DNA of 64,000 nucleotides from Telmatactis stephensoni. Lineage: Eukaryota > Cnidaria > Anthozoa > Actiniaria > Isophelliidae. Positions within the stretch are counted from its first letter, which is position 1. Each line of letters opens with the position of its first letter. The position numbers and the translations under genes are program-made. The notes beneath the pieces were generated by a model. It saw only the letters and a list, made by a program, of their open reading frames with translations. It did not search any database and was not told the DNA's origin. Shown piece by piece: positions 35,610-48,864 of the stretch. The stretch spans positions 233,501-297,500 of the forward strand of contig JALIZF010001629.1 of the NCBI GenBank assembly GCA_029948255.1. Direction: 5' to 3'.

Positions 35610-36215
35610 ATAATAGAACAATTTCACATAACCAACTTTTACATGCAAATGTGTAAAATAATATGCAAATGACAAAATAGCATGTCAGGCTCGTAACATG
35701 GTATATGGGATCAGGGATCAAGCCCCAAATTATGGCCAGGATCAGGGATCAGAGTCCAGGGCTCAAGGATCAAATGGGTGGGATCGAGGATCAGGGACAT
35801 TGGGTCAGGATCAGGGATCAGCTCAGTTTTTTGCACCAAGGATCAGGGATAAAAAATTTCTAAATATATGGGCTCGTGGATCAAAATTTCCGTAAAAAAC
35901 CCAGGATCAGTGAAATGAAAATATACCATGTTACGAGCCTGGCATGTTAATAATGTAAACGCAGGAAACCGCACACATGGCATGCAGCAAGTTGACAAGG
36001 AGTCTCTGAAATTTATAGTTGCTGAGTTTTCATTTATGACGTTTTTCAAATGAGTTTGAGTTTATGTTGTCCGTTTATATGATTCATCATGCTTATCTAA
36101 ATAATCCAAGCTTGCGGTTTCATGTATTTACATCATTAACATGCTATTTTGTCATTAGCATATTATTTTACTCATTTGTATCTAAAAGTGAGCTACCGGT
36201 ATGTGAAATCGTTCC
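35610..36215. mobile_element. about 600-bp element with long imperfect inverted ends
   Basis: The left arm (about 35610-35685) contains AATAATATGCAAATGACAAA and ATAGCATGT. The right arm (about 36138-36215) contains ACATGCTATTTTGTCATTAG and CATATTATTTTACTC. Outer parts GAACAATTTCACATA and TATGTGAAATCGTTC also pair. Nested inside is a second inverted pair flanking the GGATCAGG array. Confidence 0.65.
35681..35950. mobile_element. nested inverted repeat around GGATCAGG array
   Basis: GTCAGGCTCGTAACATGGTA and TACCATGTTACGAGCCTGGC are near-perfect complements. Between them are about 17 degenerate copies of GGATCAGGGATCA. This looks like a separate insertion within the 35610-36215 element. Confidence 0.75.
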
Positions 36216-36478
36216 AATATAGCAGGAACTATGTACATGCCATCAAATGGAATTAAAGGACACAACACAAGGTAAAAGTCTGTAAAGACATTGCTAAATG
36301 ATATATTTTTATCACATTGAGTTTAGAAACTACACTATTAATCTGGTATTTCCTTTGTGTAGAAACAAACTTCAGCCAATGATACGTATCTCAGATGGTA
36401 AATTTGACCTGATGTAGTCTCTACAATGTTGAATGACTGAGTACATTTGGACAAGCCTAAATGAGCTTAAATATTAAA

Positions 36479-36742
36479 CAAGACCATAATTCTAAGAGAG
36501 CAAAACTGGTATTAATGTCTGTGCCACGTGCTTGGAAGTTTACATTATTTTTAGTAACAGTAATTAAGTTGAAGCCATGATTGTGCATGCAAACAGTGAC
36601 ATTTGATTGCCAAGAGGAGAAATGGTTTGCATGCAAGTAAAACTTAAATTCCATTGTTTGAGCACCTTGTGTGTTTGATATGGTCGCAAGCACATTGTGC
36701 AGACATCAATCTGTGAGTTTAGCTCTCTTAGTATTATGGTAT
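36479..36742. mobile_element. MITE family 2, copy 2 (diverged)
   Basis: Starts CAAGACCATAATTCTAAGAG and ends CTCTCTTAGTATTATGGT. Inner blocks TTATTTTTAGTAAC and TGTGCAGACATCAAT match the 13788-14065 copy. Arms have diverged and no flanking duplication is clear, so this copy is older. Confidence 0.75.
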
Positions 36743-38130
<1,388 letters not shown>

Positions 38131-38229
38131 CTATAGAGAACACTTTGATACTTGTCCCATTTCTTACCTTACCTTATCAAGCAACTTCATATCCTTACAC
38201 ACAGGCTGATTATAATCATGTGAACACAA

Positions 38230-38330
38230 ACTTTGTTGGCCTGTTAGGGGTGCCGTACACCCAAAAATTGGTCTTCTTGCCAAGATTTAGGGCCATAAAA
38301 AGGTTATCATGTAAATCAGGTTTTAGTTGG
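38230..38330. repeat. interspersed GGGTGCCATACCC family, copy 4
   Basis: TTAGGGGTGCCGTACACCCA, AAAATTGGTCTTCTTGCCAA, GATTTAGGGCCATAAAAAGG, TTATCATGTAAAT. It has the same block order as 33415-33500. Confidence 0.5.
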
Positions 38331-38594
38331 TGTTTTGTTCTAGACTGTAGATAGGCCCTATTGAAGGTGTCAGGGGACCTTTATAACTGATTTCTACCAC
38401 CATTCACTCACTATTTATTTGATGTTTATAAAAGTAGACACTTTCATGAGGCTGAATAGCAGATATTGCCCTTGTCCCATACTTCCCTAGGTCATCTTAA
38501 TTTGGATATTAGACTTAGAAATTTTCTACTGAACCCCAAAATCATGTACTAAGTAGCAAATTTTGGTGAAAAAAATCTATTGAGAAATAACTGT

Positions 38595-38668
38595 AGGATT
38601 CAAACCCAAAACCTTCTGCATACCTAGACCCGCCTTTAACCTTTATACTACTGAGCTAACTGATGGAA
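38595..38668 (-). mobile_element. tRNA-like sequence (tRNA pseudogene or SINE head)
   Basis: Minus strand: TTAGCTCAGTAGTATAAAGG (A box/D arm), then after about 25 nt GGTTTTGGGTTTGAATCC (B box/T arm). The spacing is near that of a tRNA, but I cannot close a convincing acceptor stem. A decayed tRNA or SINE head is more likely than a working gene. Confidence 0.45.
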
Positions 38669-38708
38669 ACTTATCAACAAAAAATCAACTATTACGTTTT
38701 GATACTCA

Positions 38709-38894
<186 letters not shown>

Positions 38895-39241
38895 TCAGGC
38901 TCTCTGATTTTCCTCCCTCTATCAATCAACATGTGATCCAAGTGTTATAAAGTACTGAATGTGGCAGTTAAGTGTGGAGTTAATGTCACTGAAATGGGAG
39001 AGTATCAATAAAAATATATATATTTTATGACTGTACCCCAAGGCCCACTCCATGCACCAGTGAATGGAATTGCGGCATATCAATCAGTTTGGTAAAAATG
39101 GAGCTTTTGGGCTTGATGTCCAGCATTAAGTATGCCCAGCTCTGAACATAACCCATCACCCCAAGTCTTATTCACTGATATTCAGTTACACAACAGAGGT
39201 GACCATGTTACAATGTACACGGTCACGACACATGTCTATCA

Positions 39242-39388
<147 letters not shown>

Positions 39389-39430
39389 TCAAGACAAAAA
39401 CACTGTTAAACATTGTAAGTAAGCACAGTT

Positions 39431-39700
39431 GTACATTACTGAGTCTGTGTATATTGTTTGTGTTTATGCTTATGTCACTAGTGAAAAGACAAGCACTGCT
39501 AATGAGCAGTACATTACTGAGTCTGTGTATGTTGCTTGTGCTTATGCTTATGTCACTAGTGAAAAGACAAGCACTGGTAATGAGTAGTACATTACTGAGT
39601 CTGTGTATGTTGCTTGTGCTTATGCTAATGTCACTAGTGAAAAGACAAGCACTGCTAATGAGCAGTACATTACTGAGTCTGTGTATATCATTTGACTGTG
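39431..39700. repeat. 78-bp tandem repeat, about 3.4 copies
   Basis: GTACATTACTGAGTCTGTGT begins at 39431, 39509, 39587 and 39665. The internal unit includes CACTAGTGAAAAGACAAGCA and CTGCTAATGAGCA. A diverged single relative (CTGCTAATGAGCAGTATATC ... TTGTGTCACTA) lies in an ARHGEF10 intron at about 5540-5600. Because 78 is divisible by three, frames stay open on both strands. Confidence 0.9.
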
Positions 39701-40114
39701 TTTCAATGTCTGACACTATTAAAAAGACAAACATTGTGCAGTAAATCTCATCAAAATTTAAATTACAGTAAATTTGGGGTGAAATATGCTGCTGCCACAT
39801 TGCTGGAATGAAGTACTGATTTGAAAAATAGAAAACAGCGAATCACAAAAAAGTTTCAAAAAACAGTTCAAGCAATTATTTTCTTCTTTCTCAGTAAAGT
39901 CAAAAATGCTTAATTTATTTATTGTTACTTCCATCATTTTATATACAATTTTTGTAATTATTAATTCACCTGAGTTTATATTTCTTCCACTTCCACTTTA
40001 ACTGCTATTATGCATTTTTATTGCGGCCATATCTATTTTTAGGTTGCAGGAACTTCTTTATATTAACCCCCTGGGTTGTAATCCTGCAACCTTCCACCTT
40101 TTTTCTTCTTTTTA

Positions 40115-40259
40115 GTGCAGACTTCATATGAGTGTGAAAAGGACCGCGCCATGCCGTGACCGTGTCAGTGGTGTGTTTCCTATCAAAACATTCGAAAATT
40201 CTGCCGTAACCGCGCTGTGACCGTGCCGTGGCCTTTTCACACTCATACAAAATCTGCAC
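40115..40259. mobile_element. palindromic MITE, family 1, copy 3 (best preserved)
   Basis: The 145-bp element reads GTGCAGACTTCATATGAGTG from the left and GTGCAGATTTTGTATGAGTG on the complementary strand from the right. It is flanked by TA on both sides (40113-40114 and 40260-40261). Arms continue through TGAAAAGGACCGCG. and TGAAAAGGCCACGG. TA flanks suggest a Tc1/mariner-like or similar source. Confidence 0.82.
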
Positions 40260-40261
40260 TA

Positions 40262-42180
40262 TGTCTAATAAATTGTAATTGATAAATTTTTTGTGGTAAA
40301 TAAAAAACCTTGAACCTTGAAATTACTGAGTTTCATACAGATCTTTCTTTTTCTTTAAGGAATGTTTATTTTTAGACATAATTTGACACTGGGTGACTTC
40401 TGGGAAAGTTTAATTCCCTTGACATGGCTATAAAATTCTTTAATGTAAACAAGTATGTTGAAAAATGGACATGTATGATCAATTAAATTTCCTGGCATTT
40501 AAAGAAATCTTTGGCAATCATAAATGCCGCACTACCAAATTGATCCAATAGCAGAGTTAACAACTATGGATCTCTGTTTTTGCCAGGGTCAAATTGAACA
40601 AGTTCTTCCTCCACGCAGATTCCTGGGGTACTCCCCATAATCTATTAACATGGTTAAAATGGGTTGCAGTAAAAATTAGGGTTAGGGTTATTAATAATAA
40701 TAATAACTAGCTATTTCTAATAGAAAGTGAAGTGCTGCGAGCAGAAAACAGCTGGTGTATCCACGTTAGCAGAGCTGTTTTCCTAAAACTCACGAAAGTA
40801 CACCGCTTTCTCTGATATATGAAATGTTTCTTGTCTATCTCCTGTGCGTTGTGTGACAAACACTGCTAGTTGACCTTCAATATTGAACTAGAGGCACTCA
40901 TGCGTTCACTTGTGCCCATGTAAAAGGGAGCCCAAAATCGGCTTAAAAAGGACATTTAGATTAGCTGCCGCTAGAGTAAGAGCGATTGACATGTTGTCGT
41001 TAATGAACTTTTTAACAAGACGCACCTCGAACCGTACACTGGTTGCCTGTAGTTCAACAAGCTGCAGTAGTAAAGACCTTTAATTTGTCTGTCAACAGCT
41101 ATTAGCATTTGCCTTTGTCCTTCTATTATCATGCGTATTACCGCTGATCGAATGTATCGCGTGTTCGTCTAGTGACATCCTTGAATCGACTCTCGATACG
41201 GTATGGACTTGAACCGCTGATCGTATGTATCGCATGTTCGTCTAGTGACATCCACAGATTACAGTGTGTTCCGAATAGGAGGCTACTCGCTTCGCTCGCA
41301 GCAATGATAATAATAACAAGGGTGAGTCAATGTTTACCTTCATGTTCTACTCCAGGTACTGATCTGCAAGTTAGAATATAATTGACTTAATAATTATTAA
41401 CACTCACATGTAATCCAGTCTGAACAAAATATATTACCAGCACAAAACTACTAACAACATAATGAAAGTTCAAATGATGCACAAAGCTACTGGAAAGATG
41501 AAAAACCTCAGGCTTTTAAACAAGATTTGGACCAATGATCTTTGCAATGATACCATGAGTGCAATTATTGCTCTACCATCTTACTGTCCAAAACACTTAG
41601 GAGAGGCTTATCTGCTCTTGTATCTTTCCCTTCCTCTGCAGGTTCAAAGGAGGGGCACGGGGTTCGGAACCCCTCCTGAAATTATTATTTTGGGCCCTTT
41701 TCTTGTCAAATAATCCATTCTCGTCCCCATCCTAGTCCCCAGGGCCTTCCAACTTTCTAACCAAAAAATCAAAGGCCCTGGTAAGATACAAATCAATCTG
41801 TAATTTGATTGGCTAAAATTTTTGAATAACTACTTTTTCATGCTCAGTTAAATTTCCAGTAAATCTCTGAAGTTGCAAATTTACTGAGAAAAATAAGCAC
41901 ACCAAAATAAGATTTCATCAAGACTGAATTTTAGATGCATTACGGATTGCTTATAAGGACAAGTTCATGTAATTATAATTAAAACTAAGCTCTAATTTTC
42001 GCCCTAATTTCCATGATGAAATTTGAATACATTGTAACACAAACAACAAAAGGTCACATAGGTGACAAATACATGTAGCACTTATTTTTTGCACAAAATT
42101 AATAATCACAGAAAAAGTCTCTTTTTTAATAAACAATGTATGAATGAGCTTTAACGTCTTTCTTTTTGAAGAAAAAATAA
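40262..42180. other. intergenic DNA, no supported gene
   Basis: Includes a short TTAGGGTTAGGG-type run at about 40675-40690, too short to be telomeric. Two near copies of CGTGTTCGTCTAGTGACATC / CATGTTCGTCTAGTGACATC lie at about 41160 and 41233. An 83-codon frame at 41462-41713 shows no domain or splice support. Confidence 0.45.
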
Positions 42181-42186
42181 TTTATC

Positions 42187-42360
42187 ATGGAAACAACAAT
42201 GCTTGAATTTATACTGGAAATCAAAATGCCTCACCGGGTTTGTGCTGAAAGACGAATTTCAAATTTCAAAACAATTCAAGAAGCATTCAAGGACCCAAAC
42301 ACGATTTTTCAAGGAGTATTATTAGCTGATTTCTTACTGATGTTTTTACTGAAATACTAG
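42187..42360 (+). CDS. 57-codon small ORF, unassigned
   Basis: ATG at 42187 in the context ATCATGG, stop TAG at 42358-42360, 57 residues. The N-terminal half is charged (MPHRVCAERRISNFKTIQE) and the C-terminal half hydrophobic (GVLLADFLLMFLLKY), like a small membrane peptide. I do not recognise it. At this length and base composition it may be chance. No promoter or poly(A) signal could be tied to it. Confidence 0.15.
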   Translation: METTMLEFILEIKMPHRVCAERRISNFKTIQEAFKDPNTIFQGVLLADFLLMFLLKY

Positions 42361-42600
42361 GACGTCGTGGCAACAATTCCCCTCGTGTGTACTGTGGAAT
42401 ATTATTTCTGTGAAAATCTTGTCGCCGCGACAGAATTTTTTTGCTGCAACACATCACATGAATTCAAACTGGTTTGAATTTGTGTGTACGATCGCAGCGA
42501 CAAAATCAGTAAAACTGGCTTCATCATAGCACAGTGCACACAAAGTGATGTGTCATGTGACATGTCGCAGCAACCTGATGCTTAGTGTGTACCAGCCTTT
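42361..42600. mobile_element. likely palindromic MITE with GTGTAC ends
   Basis: CGTGTGTACTGTGG at the left and TTAGTGTGTACCAGCC at the right enclose GTCGCCGCGACA, TTTGTGTGTACGATCGCAGC and ATGTCGCAGCAACC. Inverted relationships are only partial. A similar GTGT-CGCAG layout appears near 58130-58225. Confidence 0.35.
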
Positions 42601-42881
42601 AAGGAATAGCATGAACCTGACCTAGTCAAAGCATGTGCATTTTCAATTACCCAGAATCTGGGACATCCAGCTTGTGTTTTACCAAGGCCTTCAATTTTTC
42701 AGTTAGAAAGCCCTGGGAACAAGGATGTACTTTACCAATTGAAAATATTATCTGGACTGTTTTTGATTGATGTAACACTGCACCTTCCTTGAAGGATTAT
42801 CCTGTATCTGCCCCTACCATTCAGACTTCCATTATTTTATCATTCATTTGGCTACACATGATATTTATTATTTTATACTCA

Positions 42882-43025
<144 letters not shown>

Positions 43026-43639
43026 CTAATATTATTAGTAAGAGTGGTTTCATTAACTTGTGAAACAACTAAAATTTTAAGAAAAAATACACAAGATAAC
43101 ATCTTTCAAAAAAGTTTTTGAGTACATTTAAATACTAATATTGTATATGCTCTTCACTTGCTTTTTGTTGACATTTCATAGAAAATACATAATTATGTAA
43201 TGACTTAAATATGTAGGATATATTAAGTCATATTTCTAAGACATTGTCTACAAAGAGCAAGTTCACAAACATATATAAACCATGTGTGTGTGTGCTGCAA
43301 ACTTTTGTTGTCTTAAAGATGTTATCTTAGTAATAAGAAGCTTTTGTGGGATAACACTTAGCAGCTTTTATTGAAAATGATGTTTCAGCTGAAGCTTGTG
43401 TCCATTACTGTTCAATGAAAACCACTGTGTGTTATCTGCCAAAAGGTTCTTATTACCATGTCAAACACACACGAAAGTCTTAAGAATATATGTTATCTTG
43501 CTCTTTTCCTTTAAATTGCATTATAAAATAACCATCATATAATGCATACTGGCCAATGCAAAGGATGCGTATACTGAGAACTCTAAATATGCCCACAGCA
43601 CACGTGCGCACTTTTTGAATTCTTTTGTCAGTGTAAATG

Positions 43640-43812
43640 AACACTGAATTTGTATAGGAAATCGCACAATTCGGAATTAATAGGTACGAGTAATGTTTTG
43701 AAAGTTCTCAAAATAGGACGAGCCTTTAGGCTGAGTCCTATTTGAGAGTTTTCAAAACATTACTGAGTAACTATTAATTCTGAATTGTACGAGAAGATTG
43801 TGCGATTTTTTA
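43640..43812. mobile_element. long hairpin element
   Basis: Arms GTAATGTTTTGAAAGTTCTC and GAGAGTTTTCAAAACATTAC, extended outward by AATTCGGAATTAATAG / CTATTAATTCTGAATT and ATCGCACAA / TTGTGCGAT, with loop GAGCCTTTAGGCTGAG. It abuts the element at 43814. Confidence 0.8.
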
Positions 43813-43813
43813 T

Positions 43814-44552
43814 TTATAATACACTATACAAAATTTCTTCGAGGAAAGACAAATGTCTGACATATAGCATGTTTTCATAAAAAGTGCAGACTTAGACGAG
43901 TAGACAATATTTAAAAGAGGGAAGAAACTTCGAAAACAAAATAAAATAGAGTTAATTTGTATTCTGAGCGAATTACAGTTCTTTTACATTTCTATAAAGC
44001 ATGTAGTTTCATTCACTGACAGGTTTGTTTATTGAATCAGTAAAGACGAGCGAAGAGCCCAAGACATGACAAAGAATTTGAGTTCATTCACAGAGAAATA
44101 TGGTCAAATTTACAGTTGTTTAAACATACCTGGCCTTTCAAATGCCTCAAAACATCATTATCTTGATTTATTAGTTTCTTTTCGAAAAGAGTAAAAAAGT
44201 TTGACCAAATGACCATATCTCTCTGGCATAGCCGTGAATCGATGTCCTTAGTTTAGTTTTGCAGCACGGCGTTTTTCTCTCCAGTGCTCTTGTTTTCCGT
44301 TGAAAAATTGTCATTGTTTTGACAAATAAATTACTTTTTTATCTTCTATGATAATCATCAAAAACTGAACTAGCAAAACTGTAAGTTTTCATCGAGGCTT
44401 GTCAAGGAAAATCCAAATGGAGAACGATGTTTATCACACGCCGTTGTCGTTGCCATAGCGACTTAATAGGTACTCTATAGAGTACAATTAACAATTTAAT
44501 TGTACTCCTCTCGTCCAATCAGAATTGAGTAATTTTGTATAGTGTATTATAA
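43814..44552. mobile_element. 739-bp element with perfect 22-bp inverted ends
   Basis: Left end TTATAATACACTATACAAAA + TT; right end is its exact complement ending GTATAGTGTATTATAA. The interior has no frame that could encode a transposase, so it is a non-autonomous DNA transposon. TATA-like flanks hide the exact target duplication. Confidence 0.82.
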
Positions 44553-44594
44553 GCTCAAAAACCAACGTTGCATTTTATAAAAGAAATAGAAAAC

Positions 44595-44720
44595 TTGCCA
44601 GCTGTGGTGTTTGCAGATTTAGAGCACTTGGGGATTGATCAGAACACTCGAGAAGCGTTCTCTTAACACTTCTCGTGTTCTGATCAATCCCTGCATGCTC
44701 TAAATCTGCATACAGCACGC
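44595..44720. mobile_element. palindromic element, family 3, copy 2
   Basis: TGCAGATTTAGAGCACTTGG, GGATTGATCAGAACACTCGA and the complements TGTTCTGATCAATCCCTGCA, GCTCTAAATCTGCA form a hairpin. The GATTGATCAGAACAC core and AACACTTCTC loop match the copy at 30465-30610. Confidence 0.82.
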
Positions 44721-45176
44721 ACACGTTCTATTTCTTCATCTGATTACAAAATTCTAACTCTTAGATCTTTCTGCCCTCTGCTGAAATCCTTATTCTGATG
44801 TTTTATTATAAATACTGCTGTGATCTACCGGTATTTTTGAGTATGGTAATGTATGATAATGAGTATAAAACAAAGGGAAATACAATTATAAATTTAAACC
44901 ATAATATAATACCTTCAGAATTAACATAAAAACTACCAATCATGAAGGTAAATAATTTTGTTAATCAAAAAACAGAATTTTGTTTAATGATGTTTTATAA
45001 TTCCACAGCAAGACCACTGAAAAGCAAGGCTTATAACAACAAAGTTTTCACTCCAGGAGGGTTAGCTGTTTTCTTCATGTAGTCTGTTTATTGTTCTATT
45101 GCACTCTATTAACAATGAGTTGTTGATTTAGTGGAATAAATTATGAATGTTCTTTATTAATTTATTCACTTGTAGA

Positions 45177-45298
45177 GGATCCACTGCTAGCATGGGAAAA
45201 TAATCCATATTTGAATGATAAAAGACCTATTGTTTTAAAGAAGTATAATATTGAACAAAAGAACATTTTTGGATGTGTGACACTATATTACACTGAAG
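45177..45298 (+). CDS. candidate isolated exon A, unassigned
   Basis: Acceptor TTCACTTGTAG and donor GAAGGTCAAG. The translation in parts looks protein-like (DPLLAWENNPYLNDKRPIVL, then KYNIEQKNIFGCVTLYYTEG). By my base count, keeping one frame across about 45235 needs one base more than the coordinates allow. The exon may therefore be frame-disrupted, or I may have misread a base. It would join candidate exon B with a GGA codon. I do not recognise the protein. Confidence 0.3.
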
Positions 45299-45541
45299 GT
45301 CAAGGATAAAATTTTAAACCAAGGGAGCATTGTTGGATTTGAATCAGATGTTGAATTTTTAGAATTTTATTATCTACTTTAATATAGTAGACAAACAGTG
45401 ACTACTGTTATCAACCTAAGAATAATCCACTGAAAATTTGACATTCAGTTGATGAAAATTTCAATAAGATTGTGAATTAAGTCAATTGAAATATAGAAAT
45501 GATATATAGCTCGAAAACACACTTTCTCTTTCTATTTTTAG

Positions 45542-45649
45542 GAAATAATGCGCTTCTTGAAGATGGATTGAAACACCTTTTGCTCCAGTTATCAGGCTTA
45601 GATAAAAGTTTTGAATGTTGTCAAGTTCCACTTGATCAATGTTACCTTG
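45542..45649 (+). CDS. candidate isolated exon B, unassigned
   Basis: Preceded by TTTCTATTTTTAG and followed by GTAATG. The frame reads NNALLEDGLKHLLLQLSGLD, then KSFECCQVPLDQCYL, ending in phase 1. The amphipathic Leu-rich helix and strong acceptor suggest a real or formerly real exon of a plus-strand gene with candidate A. No later exon of matching phase was found. The family is not recognised. Confidence 0.33.
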
Positions 45650-47326
45650 GTAATGACAAACAAAGATCATGAAAATCAGTTTTTCTTAAATATCTCTCAA
45701 ATTCGAGCAGCTCTAGACAACTGACTATATCGCTCATATAATCATATTGCTCGTAGACCAGTGTCGGCAAACTTAAGACCATTCTTCACTCATCAAAGCA
45801 CTTACACTGGACTAAATATATCAAGCAGTTTTTTTACTTGCAGCAAATACTAGTGAGTACAACTACGTGAGTTGAAAAATTTTGAAATACATGATTGTAT
45901 TTTTTGCTCACATAATTTTTTGACCAAATTAAACCAATCATGGATAGTGTAGACATGATGTTAAGTGCTCCACAAGATGGAACTAAAGAAAATTGGGTAT
46001 ACAGTAGAGGAAAGTGGATACGAGAGCACCAGGGTTATCAGTAGTTAGTTCACCCTCTGTAAATAAACTTTATTGTATTGTAAAATATTGTATTGTATTG
46101 GGTATTGAATGGCAAAGAAAAAATTAGTTTCTTTCAGCCATGAGTGGAGAATGCCTTTAATCTGGAGCCTTCCCTAGCACAAGGTATTAGTTTCCATATT
46201 TTCTCTTGTGTGGTTGAACCACTGTCAGTAAATAAACATTAAAAAAGTATATTTAGGACTGATGTTAATGCACAAGCTACATTATAAAAGAATTTTTCAA
46301 AAAGTTCAGTCAAACATCAATGTTGTTTGGACAGGACAAGAAAAGACATAACTTAAGCTGACAATATATTCATGTAGATGGGGTAACATCATATCGAATG
46401 GGGGCAGGGGAAGGAAGGGGCACTGGCATAATTGCCTAGTTATCAGACAGCACCAGCACAGCTTGTATACTGAGACAAGATAACAGCATTCAAGCTTTGC
46501 TGTCTGATAATCAGGCTATGGGCAAACAAGAGTGACAAGAGATGTAAAGCCCTTTTGTGGATTTAAAATTTTCAAAATCTGACTATTTGTAGGGTGTTTT
46601 ATGATAGCAAATTTCATAAGGGTCTTTTTGGTTATACAGTGTAAGGATTGTAATTTTCATTCTTCATCCAACCGTAGAGTTTCTTTTATATTACTGCAAT
46701 TTGACAATCAACACATTCATAAAAGAGCAGGGATAGCAAGATAATTTCAATTTGGTCTTTTTGAGCCAATTTTGAAGTAAAATGTAAAATTTGTTTTTGA
46801 TAACTAAACTGATAGGAGATAATAAATATCACAAATATCTCGACCGTAATTTATAATGAAGGTGTACTCAATATCCATGGTAATATACAGACGCTATTTT
46901 CATATTCAAGAGTTGCAACATGTACATTTATGTACGCTAAACAGTGCATCTAGAAGTTATCATAAATGTCACAGAAAAATCATCTAAAATTCCATTCCGG
47001 AAGGAAAAAATCGGCCAATTTTATGAAATCCAAAATGTCCCTTTTACCCAAAATGACCAAGTTGAGTTTTTGGCTCATTACAGTTTTGCAGTCGTGATTT
47101 CCAAAGCTTACATTCTAAAGAACTCAATTTAAAGAAATTTTACGTTTATATACAGCTCTATAAACTAGAAATATAACAAAGAAGGCATCAAATGAGAGAA
47201 TCTAAATTAATTTAAGCGAAGAACCGTGAATTATACAAGAGAGGATTAAAAATAAACAATCGGCAGACACGCATATCAAAGCCTAACTCATTATGTACTC
47301 ACAGTTTCAGACCTTCTAACCTTTCC

Positions 47327-47512
47327 ATGGGATTTTTACAGCAACACAAAGTATATATTAGTGAGATATTTGATGTAGAAGGCCTGAGAGAAGAGCAGAA
47401 CGCGAAAGACGAGAATACACCGTTAAAAGTCGAAGTTGAAGTGCAAGGATACAGTCTAAATCCCTCCATGATTCTCTTGCCTCGTTCTTCCATTTTGTTG
47501 GACAGTTTGCTG
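47327..47512 (+). CDS. candidate exon C, unassigned
   Basis: The frame reads MGFLQQHKVYISEIFDVEGL then REEQNAKDENTPLKVEVEVQ and GYSLNPSMILLPRSSILLDS, ending at a GTAAAT donor. It can begin with ATG at 47327 (CCATGG context) or at the acceptor TTTTTACAG (47341). The acidic/Val-rich composition is coding-like on plus; the minus frame is Cys/Ser-rich. A GC-rich stretch at about 47640-47700 lies just downstream. Phase 0 at its end matches candidate exon D. Confidence 0.28.
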
Positions 47513-48421
47513 GTAAATCCACTAAATTGACAAGTACTACAAATAAATAAACACCTTGGCTCTTTAAATTGAGGACAGAGAGGCGAGAACTACGAAGAAA
47601 ACATCAAAAACCGTCTAAATTCCGTTTTCTCCAAGATTTTTCAACTTGCTGAACTTTCGCGGCGGCCGGTCACGTGATAAGTCACTCCTCCCACTGGATT
47701 ATGGGTGATTTATTGTTTGCGGCATTAAAAATTTTACAATCAAAATATAAAACGATTAAAATTTTTAGATTCCACACTAAATAACCTTCGGCTGGCCATC
47801 AACTCAAGTCTTATTTGTAAGACACAATGCGATTAGGCTAGGAAACTGCAACATTGAAATTTACTTTGAAGATGATATCATACAAATGTAAATTTTGAAT
47901 AATTTCGGGTTTCTGTTATCGGCTGCGTGCATGAAAATGTTGAAAAACTGTGAGAAGAAAACACAATTTTCTCCCTGACTAGAATTCCTTATTTTTTAGC
48001 CAGCTGATGTCCTTTGCATGCGTTTGTTCCAGACACTTTATATCCAAATACTAAGAACAAGTTTTGAAATCAAACAACCAAAGGACATGTGATCGGCTTT
48101 TTACGTCGACTTTTTTTCCTCGTAGCCCGATCGAACGCTATCATAGCGTCTTGTTCTCTTGGAAAATACATTTCTTCGTTTGAATACTTTCATCGATAAA
48201 GTATCTTCAGACCAATCGCCAGGACCTCAGTAGGGAAGGTTAGATTTTCGCAATTTAAGGAGGTATGAGCAGCGCGCATATCAGAAGGCCTGGTACCCAG
48301 TGTACGTAAGGGCGATATGACCACAACGCGATGCAGCTCAGTGTCCATGTATCCTTGACATTACAAGGCGAGGGGACTGAGGACGAGAGGGAATGAAGCG
48401 ACGCTTCCCTTCCCCTTCAAT

Positions 48422-48588
48422 CACAGGTAACCCAAGCTCTGCTCTTGCAATAGGGGGCAAAAATTACCAAAACTCGATATAGTCTTCCCCAAAGAACACA
48501 CAAAGACAACATGTAAGAAAGGTAAATTTTATTGAAAAAAACATACATTCTCTTATAGTTCACTGACACAGAGCTTGGGTTACCTGTG
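48422..48588. mobile_element. 167-bp MITE with 20-bp perfect ends and 7-bp target duplication
   Basis: Left end CACAGGTAACCCAAGCTCTG, right end its exact complement CAGAGCTTGGGTTACCTGTG. It is flanked by CTTCAAT on both sides (48415-48421 and 48589-48595). The interior is non-coding. Perfect ends and an intact duplication suggest a recent insertion. Confidence 0.9.
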
Positions 48589-48864
48589 CTTCAATTCCCT
48601 TCCCGGCCCAACCCCAGCTACGTAGTAAGGCAGAAATCAATAGGGGAGTCCAGCTCGTGGAATGCTGTTAGATTCGTCCTTAAATACGAGAAGCTATTTC
48701 TAGAAAATTGGCGTTCCTTACATCCCCGAGGATGTTTTCAACAAAAAAGTTAATAATAGAAGATTAAATAGAATTTGAATTTACACATGACGGTTAGATA
48801 TAGGAACACCCAGCTGGTGCTTTTGGCGCATGTATTCAAGTAAAAGGGAAATGAGTAGAAGTAC

